Origin: Burkholderiales bacterium
Lineage (GTDB): Bacteria > Pseudomonadota > Gammaproteobacteria > Burkholderiales > Burkholderiaceae_C
Length of the DNA stretch: 61,955 nucleotides
NCBI GenBank assembly: GCA_021732385.1
Contig: JAKFVA010000005.1
Coordinates: 1-61,955 of the forward strand
Direction of reading: 5' to 3'
The position numbers and the translations under genes are program-made. Each line of letters starts with the position of its first letter. Positions within the stretch are counted from its first letter, which is position 1. The notes beneath the pieces are model-generated. The model ran no database searches. It was not told the origin of the DNA and worked only from the letters and a program-made list of their open reading frames with translations. Positions 56,745 through 61,955 of this stretch are shown piece by piece.

Positions 56745-57577
56745 ATGAAAGCCTGACCACCAAATACATCCAGATTCAAGGCATCGAGCAGACCTTCAAG
56801 ACCAGCAAAGGCCCATTCCAAGCCTTGCGCGACATCAACCTGACCGTAGCCAAGGGCGAGTTCGTCACGCTGATTGGCCATTCGGGTTGCGGCAAGTCCA
56901 CTTTGCTCAACCTGATTGCCGGTTTGACCCGACCCACGCAAGGCACCTTGCTTTGTGCCAACCGTGAAATTGTTGGCCCCGGTCCCGAGCGTGGTGTGGT
57001 GTTTCAGAACCATTCTTTGCTGCCCTGGTTGACTTGTTTTGAAAACGTCTACCTGGCTGTAGAGCGCGTCTTTGGTCAAACCCGTGATGTTGGCATCCCC
57101 GCTGAACCCAAGGCGAAGCTCATGGCCCGTACCGATGCAGCGCTGGCCATGGTCGGCCTGACACCTGCCGCACACAAGCGCCCAGGTGAAATTTCGGGCG
57201 GCATGAAGCAGCGTGTGGGCATTGCGCGCGCGTTGTCAATGGAGCCCAAAGTGCTGTTGCTTGACGAACCCTTTGGTGCGCTTGACGCTTTAACTCGCGC
57301 CAAGCTGCAAGACGAGCTGCTGGCGATTGTGCAAAACACCCAGAGCACTGTGGTCATGGTCACGCACGATGTCGATGAAGCCGTGCTGCTGTCTGACCGC
57401 ATCGTGATGATGACCAACGGCCCGGCAGCCACCATCGGCGAGGTATTGCCCATAGCCCTGCCTCGGCCGCGCGAAAGAGTTGAACTGGCCGAGAGCACCG
57501 ACTATTTGCATTACCGCAAAGCCGTTATCGACTTCCTCTACACGCGGCAAAAGCATGTGGAGAAGATGGCGGCTTGA
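56741..57577 (+). CDS. nrtD: Nitrate ABC transporter ATP-binding protein
   Basis: A 278-residue ATPase: Walker A GHSGCGKST, signature ISGGMKQR, Walker B VLLLDEPFGALD and H-loop MVTHD. The EQTFKTSKGPFQALRD start and PRERVEL end match NrtD. It has no C-terminal NrtA-like domain, so it is NrtD- rather than NrtC-type. GAGGAGG lies before its ATG, which overlaps nrtB. Downstream a 150-bp gap shows nothing recognisable before the convergent AhpD-like gene. Confidence 0.9.
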   Translation: MNESLTTKYIQIQGIEQTFKTSKGPFQALRDINLTVAKGEFVTLIGHSGCGKSTLLNLIAGLTRPTQGTLLCANREIVGPGPERGVVFQNHSLLPWLTCFENVYLAVERVFGQTRDVGIPAEPKAKLMARTDAALAMVGLTPAAHKRPGEISGGMKQRVGIARALSMEPKVLLLDEPFGALDALTRAKLQDELLAIVQNTQSTVVMVTHDVDEAVLLSDRIVMMTNGPAATIGEVLPIALPRPRERVELAESTDYLHYRKAVIDFLYTRQKHVEKMAA

Positions 57578-57725
57578 ATGCCCGCACACGTCAATCGGTA
57601 GGCAGTCGGCCTCAAGGTATCCGCATCGCAACCAGCAAAATAGCCCCCGCAGCGGGCCCGACATACCGACCGCAGTGTGAAGCATATAGGCGGCGTTCGG
57701 CACGGCACTGACCAAGCAGGGCTGG

Positions 57726-58268
57726 CTACTGAACTGCCAGCTCCTTTGCGGGTGGAAAGTCAACCGGCACCTGTGTTGCGCCATGCAAATAGTTGCTGAC
57801 AGTTTTATCGCCAATTAAGACCACCGCATCGACCAAGTTGGCTTGCGTCCAGCCAGCATCCAAAAACGCTTGCACGATGGCCGCATCAGGATGGCCACGC
57901 TTTTCGGTGGTTTCCTTGGCAAATTTGGCCAGCGCATCCAGTTTGGGATCGAACGAGGCACGGCCATCGCGCAGTTCCAGAATTTGCGCCTCGCCAAAGC
58001 CGTTCATCTTGCCCAAGGCGGTGTGGGCTGCGAGGCAATAGGTACAGGCGTTGACTTCGCTGACCACCAAATTCACCACTTCGCGCTGCTTGGCGTTCAG
58101 TGAACTTTTGGCGTTTTGAAACGCCAGGTAGTTGCCCAGCGCGTGTTCAGAATGCGCAAACGTGGCGTACAAGTTGGGTACAAAGCCAAGGGCTTTTTTC
58201 AGGTTGTCAAAGATGGCCTGATTGCTTTCAGAAACTTGGTCGCGCGTGGGAACGGTAAAGCGGGTCAT
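57726..58268 (-). CDS. Carboxymuconolactone decarboxylase/AhpD-like peroxidase family protein
   Basis: A 180-residue helical protein with the AhpD redox motif C-x-x-C-x3-H (CTYCLAAH, about residues 72-79) and preceding EVVNLVVSEVNA block. Such proteins act as alkylhydroperoxidase-like reductants or of unknown peroxidase function. Start is 58268, as the longer frame gives no conserved residues. It diverges from a LysR regulator gene 139 bp away, which may control it. Confidence 0.87.
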   Translation of the reverse strand: MTRFTVPTRDQVSESNQAIFDNLKKALGFVPNLYATFAHSEHALGNYLAFQNAKSSLNAKQREVVNLVVSEVNACTYCLAAHTALGKMNGFGEAQILELRDGRASFDPKLDALAKFAKETTEKRGHPDAAIVQAFLDAGWTQANLVDAVVLIGDKTVSNYLHGATQVPVDFPPAKELAVQ

Positions 58269-58345
58269 GAAATTACTCCTTGGTTTGCGGGTTGCGTTAT
58301 CAACAAGATCGTTGATGCGTTGAATCATGATTGATGCGTAAAATT

Positions 58346-58373
58346 TTTACTAGACCGTTTATTAGACTAAAAT
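58346..58373 (+). promoter_or_regulatory. Candidate promoter of the LysR gene
   Basis: TTTACT and TAAAAT boxes are separated by 16 bp, within an AT-rich gap. A direct TAGAC repeat lies between them. Strength is uncertain. Confidence 0.35.
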
Positions 58374-58374
58374 A

Positions 58375-58391
58375 AATTCCATTTTGGAATT
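58375..58391. promoter_or_regulatory. Candidate LysR operator (T-N11-A palindrome)
   Basis: AATTCC-ATTTT-GGAATT is a perfect 6-bp-arm palindrome containing T-N11-A, just after the promoter and 15 bp before the LysR ATG. Autoregulation is inference. Confidence 0.4.
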
Positions 58392-58406
58392 AAAAAGAGG
58401 CGAGCG

Positions 58407-59324
58407 ATGGACAAACTTACTGCCATGAAAACCTTTGTCAGGGTCGCCGAATCGGGCAGTTTCTCCAATGTGGCGCGTGAACTCGGCACCACTCAAAGTG
58501 CTGTCAGCAAGCAGGTTGCCGGGTTGGAAAATGCCCTGGGCGCGCGTTTGCTCAGCCGCACTACGCGGGCGTTGGCCTTGACCGATGCAGGACAGCGTTA
58601 TTTCGAGCAGGCAAGGCGCTTGGTGGCCGAAGTTGATGAAGCCGAGAGTTTGCTGCGCAATAGCGAGCAGCAACTCAGTGGCTGGCTGCGGGTGGCTGCG
58701 TCGGTGGGCTATGGGCGGCGTGTGTTGATGCCGCTGGTGCAGCGCTTTTTAAGCCAGCATCCCGGCGTGCGTATCGACCTGAATTTGAACGACGGCTTTA
58801 TTGATTTGGTTAAGCAAGGCATTGACGTAGCGGTGCGGGTCGGTGAACTGGCCGACAGCAGCTTGCTGGCACGGCGCATTGGCACGGCACACCGCGCTTT
58901 GATGGCGCACCGCAGTTACTTACACGGTTTTGCGCGCAATAAACCACTGCGGGAACCAGCCGACTTGGCAGCGCACAACTGCATCGTCTACACCGAATTG
59001 GGCACACGCAACAACTGGACATTTACCGCAGGCAGCGGTGCGACGGCATCTGTTGGGACACAGGTCAGCTTGCGCGTGCAAGGCAATTTGCAAACCAACA
59101 GCTCGGAAGTTATTCGCGCCGCTGTGCTGGAGGGCATGGGCATTTGCTATTCGCCCGACTGGTTGTTTGCGCCCGAGCTGGCAAGCGGCGAAGTTGAGGT
59201 GCTGTTGGCGGGTTGGCCTATGCAGCCGCTGCCGGTGCATTTGGTTAGCCCGCCCGCGCGGCGGCATGCAGCCAAGGTGCAGGCGTTTGGCGCGCACATA
59301 GCAAAAAATCTAACCTCGGTTTAA
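58407..59324 (+). CDS. LysR-family transcriptional regulator
   Basis: A 305-residue regulator with an N-terminal winged helix (MKTFVRVAESGSFSNVAREL, TQSAVSKQVAGLE, LLSRTTRALALTDAG) and a C-terminal effector domain from about residue 90. It belongs to the CrgA/DsdC-like branch common beside redox enzymes. It is divergent from the AhpD-like gene, so that gene is its likely target. Effector unknown. Confidence 0.92.
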   Translation: MDKLTAMKTFVRVAESGSFSNVARELGTTQSAVSKQVAGLENALGARLLSRTTRALALTDAGQRYFEQARRLVAEVDEAESLLRNSEQQLSGWLRVAASVGYGRRVLMPLVQRFLSQHPGVRIDLNLNDGFIDLVKQGIDVAVRVGELADSSLLARRIGTAHRALMAHRSYLHGFARNKPLREPADLAAHNCIVYTELGTRNNWTFTAGSGATASVGTQVSLRVQGNLQTNSSEVIRAAVLEGMGICYSPDWLFAPELASGEVEVLLAGWPMQPLPVHLVSPPARRHAAKVQAFGAHIAKNLTSV

Positions 59325-59493
59325 TCAATGACAGCACATTAGCTTGGTAAACAGTTGCCACTTCAAGTATCTCTACTCCATGCGGGCACACTTTTCGTAC
59401 CCACTGCATTTGCTGGGCGTACTGGCGCAATACCGTGCCTGCAAAAAAAAGCCGCTGCCAGGTGACAGCGGCTAGGTCTAGACCAACGCAATG

Positions 59494-60498
59494 TTACTTG
59501 GCAGCTTCGGTCAAGCGCCTGCCCAGTGATACGCCGTAGGGTGCGGGGCGGGCCAGCAAAATCGGGTCTTTCGACGGGTTGATGCCTTTGGGCAGTACCA
59601 GCGGATTGAAGGTAATCTTGTCGCAGGCACCGCCCAAACCAGCCTCTACCTTGTCAATTACCAGCTTGCCCAGTGGAACTACCGGACGGCTGTCAGGCCA
59701 GACTTTGGTGGGGTCAGTGAGTTGATCCGTCTTGTCGGCCAGTTGCACTTTGAAATCAAAAGTAGCGCCGCCAGCGGCTACCCGCTTGCGCAACTCGTCG
59801 GCCAGGAACTCATCAGGCAAAGACTTCAGCTGGTCGTCCGTCAAACCTACAAAGCCACCTTCAGGAACAAACTGCCAGCGTACAAATTGACTTTCTTTTT
59901 TGGCATTGACCAGCTCAAAGGCGTTGGTGCTCCAATAATTTGCGCTGGCATAGCTAGCTGGTACTGGGGCTTTGGCAAGGTAGCCGGCCTGAAGCAAGGT
60001 CTCGGGATTGGCGTCGCTGAAAGCCTTGAGCTTGGCAGGGTCGGGCTTACCCGTTGCCGGATCAGGCGTGCGAACTTGCAGAAATGTTGCGAAGTGCTCG
60101 GGTTTGCTGACGAAATACATGGGCGCCGAAATATTGGCAGTCAGCCATTGTTCACCGTTTGCTGCGGTAAATTGCAGTGCCAAAGCACGCACCGACTTGC
60201 CTTTGTCGCTGGCTTTAGGGCTGCCGCCACCGACTGAAAAACGGGCCACAACTGGCACTTTGTCACCGTTGAACACCGACGCAGTAGACAGACCGCGGCC
60301 CACTGCATTGCCCACAAAATAGCCACTGGCGCACACGCCTTTGGCATGCGATCGACGAAAGCTCGCTTGTTTGCCAAATAAGCCTTCAAGCGCATTGACT
60401 TGCGTTTCTGGCGGGGAGACTTGGGCTTGCGCAACCACAGGTAGCATCATGCTGGCAAGGCCTGCTGCTGCGGCGGCGGCCAAAATTGTTTTCTTCAT
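59494..60498 (-). CDS. SrpA-like secreted catalase family protein
   Basis: A 334-residue exported heme protein of the catalase-related SrpA branch. The signal peptide ends at PVVAQAQ. The distal catalytic His lies in FRRSHAKGVCASG (about residue 53), and RPAPYGVSLGRR near the C-terminus carries the probable proximal Tyr. It lacks the long C-terminal flavodoxin or tetramer-related parts of classical catalases. Probably a periplasmic peroxidase or catalase. The start at 60498 is chosen because the signal peptide follows. Confidence 0.87.
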   Translation of the reverse strand: MKKTILAAAAAAGLASMMLPVVAQAQVSPPETQVNALEGLFGKQASFRRSHAKGVCASGYFVGNAVGRGLSTASVFNGDKVPVVARFSVGGGSPKASDKGKSVRALALQFTAANGEQWLTANISAPMYFVSKPEHFATFLQVRTPDPATGKPDPAKLKAFSDANPETLLQAGYLAKAPVPASYASANYWSTNAFELVNAKKESQFVRWQFVPEGGFVGLTDDQLKSLPDEFLADELRKRVAAGGATFDFKVQLADKTDQLTDPTKVWPDSRPVVPLGKLVIDKVEAGLGGACDKITFNPLVLPKGINPSKDPILLARPAPYGVSLGRRLTEAAK

Positions 60499-60646
60499 GG
60501 AACGTCTTTCTATGTGGGGTGTCGTACGGACTTTTTTGGCCAATTGAGGCCGGTTGCCATTATTAGACGGCTGTCCGGCAAATTTCTTACAAAAACCATC
60601 CCCACAGGCCTAAATTGGCTGGCAGCACATATTTTTATAAAAATCA

Positions 60647-60729
60647 GGCTTTTTTAGGATGCTAAATCGGCGTTTTAATCAGTGCTTATGTGCGGGTAAT
60701 GCTATTGTTTTTTACTATCTAATTTATAG
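60647..60729. repeat. Partial copy C of the inverted-repeat element
   Basis: 60690-60729 matches the right terminal repeat of copies A and B (GTGCGGGTAATGCTAT, then a T-run and ACTAT), and the preceding GGCTTTTTTAGGATGC and GGCGTTTTAA blocks match their inner right end. No left terminus is found upstream, so it is truncated. Confidence 0.7.
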
Positions 60730-60739
60730 TAAATATTGG

Positions 60740-60960
60740 CTTACCCATGGCGCTGTCGTTGCTGCCTGCTGCCAGCGGCGGTTGGACGCTGGCCAGTAGT
60801 GCGTTTTGCGTACTACTCATCCGCTCCGGCGCCACTGTGGTGTCCCAGGTTTCGGGGGTGCCGTACTAATCACGCACCAAGCTGGTGACGGTGGTTTGCG
60901 CTGCTTCAAGCGCCATCCCACTCGTGCTCACGCCATCGGCAATCGCCCCATGCCCTCTTG
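60740..60960 (-). pseudogene. Possible decayed coding stretch
   Basis: On the minus strand a frame reads GMALEAAQTTVTSLVRD, a stop, then YGTPETWDTTVAPERMSS and ALLASVQPPLA with no start codon. The composition is protein-like, but I recognise no family. It could be a relic of a gene lost when the repeat arrived, or chance. Confidence 0.25.
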
Positions 60961-60980
60961 ATCAGGCTCAGGAAGCATGG

Positions 60981-61012
60981 CGGCAGCAAAGTCTTTGCTA
61001 GCCGATTTTTTT
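60981..61012 (+). terminator. Terminator-like hairpin upstream of nirB
   Basis: CGGC..GCCG and GCAAA/TTTGC form a stem with a 3-base loop and small bulges, followed by seven T (61006-61012). It lies before the sigma-54 promoter, so it insulates rather than attenuates nirB. Confidence 0.55.
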
Positions 61013-61171
61013 ACGGGCAACGCTTGAAAAACCAATGTCGACTTGAAAAGCCATGCCTTCAGCATAAGCAAGATTGGTGCAGACGAAAAGCCCAACTTGG
61101 TGCATTGCAGCAAGAGACGTTCTAAGTCCATCGCCACAGTGGTGCGTAAGCGCCCTATTTGGCCTGCGAAC

Positions 61172-61187
61172 TGGCATGAGGATTGCA
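61172..61187 (+). promoter_or_regulatory. Sigma-54 promoter of nirB
   Basis: TGGCAT-GAGGA-TTGCA has GG-N10-GC spacing (GG at 61173-61174, GC at 61185-61186). The predicted start lies about 25 bp before the nirB codon. Two TTGGTGCA boxes at 61074-61081 and 61097-61104 look like NtrC half sites. Confidence 0.7.
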
Positions 61188-61221
61188 CTCCCAGTTCAAG
61201 CAAAATGTGTCTGGAGGACGT

Positions 61222-61955
61222 TTGAAGAAATCAAAACTGGTGATGGTGGGCAACGGCATGGCCGGTGTGCGCACAATTGAAGAGCTCCTCAAGGTCGCGC
61301 CCGAGTTGTATGACATTACCGTCTTTGGTGCCGAGCCACACCCCAACTACAACCGCATTTTGCTCAGCCCGGTGCTGGCTGGCGAGCAAACGCTCGATGA
61401 AATCGTGCTCAACTCCTGGGACTGGTACAAAGAAAATCACATTACGCTGCATGCGGGCCAAAAAGTGGTGCAGGTTGACCGCGTCAAGCGCGTAGTGCGC
61501 GCCGAGGATTCAGCCGGTGGCGTCACCGAGGTCACGTACGACCGCTTGCTGCTGTGCACTGGCTCCAACCCTTTCATCTTGCCCATCCCCGGCAAAGAAT
61601 TAACTGGCGTTATTGCCTACCGCGACATTGCCGATACCAACGCCATGATCGACGCGGCAGCCAAATACAAAAAGGCCGTGGTAATCGGCGGTGGACTGCT
61701 GGGCCTGGAGGCCGCTAACGGTTTAATGCTGCGCGGCATGGAAGTTACCGTGGTGCATGTGATGCCGTGGCTGATGGAGCGCCAACTTGACAGCGTGGCC
61801 GGCAAGCTGCTGCAAAAGTCACTGGAAGAGCGTGGCCTGAAGTTTTTGATTGGCGCGCAGACGCAGGAGCTCACCGCCAATGCGCAGGGCCGCGTAAAGA
61901 GCATCAAGTTCAAGGACGGCACTGAGCAGGACGCTGATTTGGTGGTTATGGCGGT
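61222..61955 (+). CDS. nirB: Nitrite reductase [NAD(P)H] large subunit, N-terminal part
   Basis: The first 244 residues of a NirB-type assimilatory nitrite reductase, cut by the window end. The FAD motif VMVGNGMAGVRTIEEL is at the very start, YDRLLLCTGSNPF follows near residue 110, and the NAD-binding KAVVIGGGLLGLEAANGL near residue 150. The start is TTG 61222, 4 bp after a GGAGG ribosome site. It would reduce nitrite to ammonium after nitrate import by nrtABD and reduction by a nitrate reductase outside the window. Confidence 0.92.
   Translation, partial: MKKSKLVMVGNGMAGVRTIEELLKVAPELYDITVFGAEPHPNYNRILLSPVLAGEQTLDEIVLNSWDWYKENHITLHAGQKVVQVDRVKRVVRAEDSAGGVTEVTYDRLLLCTGSNPFILPIPGKELTGVIAYRDIADTNAMIDAAAKYKKAVVIGGGLLGLEAANGLMLRGMEVTVVHVMPWLMERQLDSVAGKLLQKSLEERGLKFLIGAQTQELTANAQGRVKSIKFKDGTEQDADLVVMA

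Larger units (their letters stand above)
60499..61221. other. 723-bp gap between the catalase and nirB genes
   Basis: Contains a partial copy of the inverted-repeat element (60647-60729), a stretch that may be a decayed coding region (60740-60960), a hairpin with T-run (60981-61012), two TTGGTGCA boxes and a sigma-54 promoter for nirB. No intact convincing ORF. Confidence 0.6.

Noticed and set aside
57578-57725. CCCGCACACGTC near 57582 as another inverted-repeat element copy
   Set aside because: Only a short match; no T/A-run terminus or second arm.
60880-60980. ANTAR hexaloop hairpins before nirB
   Set aside because: No pair of hairpins with A1/G4 hexaloops could be built, and the sigma-54 promoter is downstream of this stretch.
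1-61955. CRISPR array, prophage or rRNA operon
   Set aside because: No regular spaced repeats, phage structural genes or rRNA segments were seen; XerD is the chromosomal type.

Overview
The window looks like a piece of a betaproteobacterial chromosome of the order Burkholderiales, most likely Comamonadaceae (Rhodoferax/Polaromonas-like). The grounds are GC-rich coding sequence, Bug-type periplasmic solute receptors, a DUF2818 gene beside the nuo operon, the order tpiA-secG-tRNA-Leu-nuoA to nuoN, and short AT-rich palindromes of the GCTAT-N-ATAGC kind. Species assignment is inference; no rRNA is present.

Layout. 1-5.7 kb: NAD-precursor uptake and phosphorylation (pnuC and a NadR-like kinase), a MOSC gene that sits in what looks like a complete integron gene cassette, hslO, a gamma-carbonic anhydrase, a DUF455 ferritin-like protein and xerD. 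5.7-9.8 kb: three tandem Bug receptors and an AEC-family carrier. 9.8-13.1 kb: an AT-rich inverted-repeat element, then queG, tsaE and amiC. 13.2-18.8 kb: a PEP-mutase-family enzyme, a galactose-oxidase-like copper radical oxidase, and a NagG/NagH-like Rieske oxygenase pair whose alpha gene carries an in-frame palindromic repeat, then dedA. 18.8-29.3 kb: a tightly overlapped plus-strand run mutL, MFS, miaA, LolD-like ATPase, FtsX-like permease, AttH-like lipocalin, then an MsbA-like exporter and a second copy of the inverted-repeat element. 29.6-47.5 kb, minus strand: NUDIX, DUF2818, the whole 14-gene complex I operon nuoA-N, tRNA-Leu(GAG), secG, tpiA and a quinone oxidoreductase. 47.5-53.5 kb: pnp, rpsO, a small secreted protein, a Leu/Ile/Val-type binding protein, hsp20 and tsaD. 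53.6-61.9 kb: nitrate assimilation (nasT, nrtA, nrtB, nrtD, and the start of nirB), interrupted by an AhpD-like gene, a LysR regulator and a SrpA-like catalase.

How parts work together. The nitrate locus shows layered control readable in the DNA: an NtrC-like site, a sigma-54 promoter, a hexaloop hairpin of the type bound by ANTAR proteins, and an intrinsic terminator, in that order in front of nrtA; nirB has its own sigma-54 promoter. The nuo genes are mostly overlapping or separated by a few bases, so they are probably one transcript. tsaE and tsaD both serve tRNA t6A synthesis.

Most unusual items: (1) the MOSC integron cassette with matching recombination boxes but no integrase; (2) a family of about 245-bp elements with terminal inverted repeats of about 40 bp, two full copies and one partial, lacking any ORF; (3) a 110-bp palindromic element inside the Rieske oxygenase gene that keeps the frame; (4) the sigma-54/ANTAR leader of nrtA.
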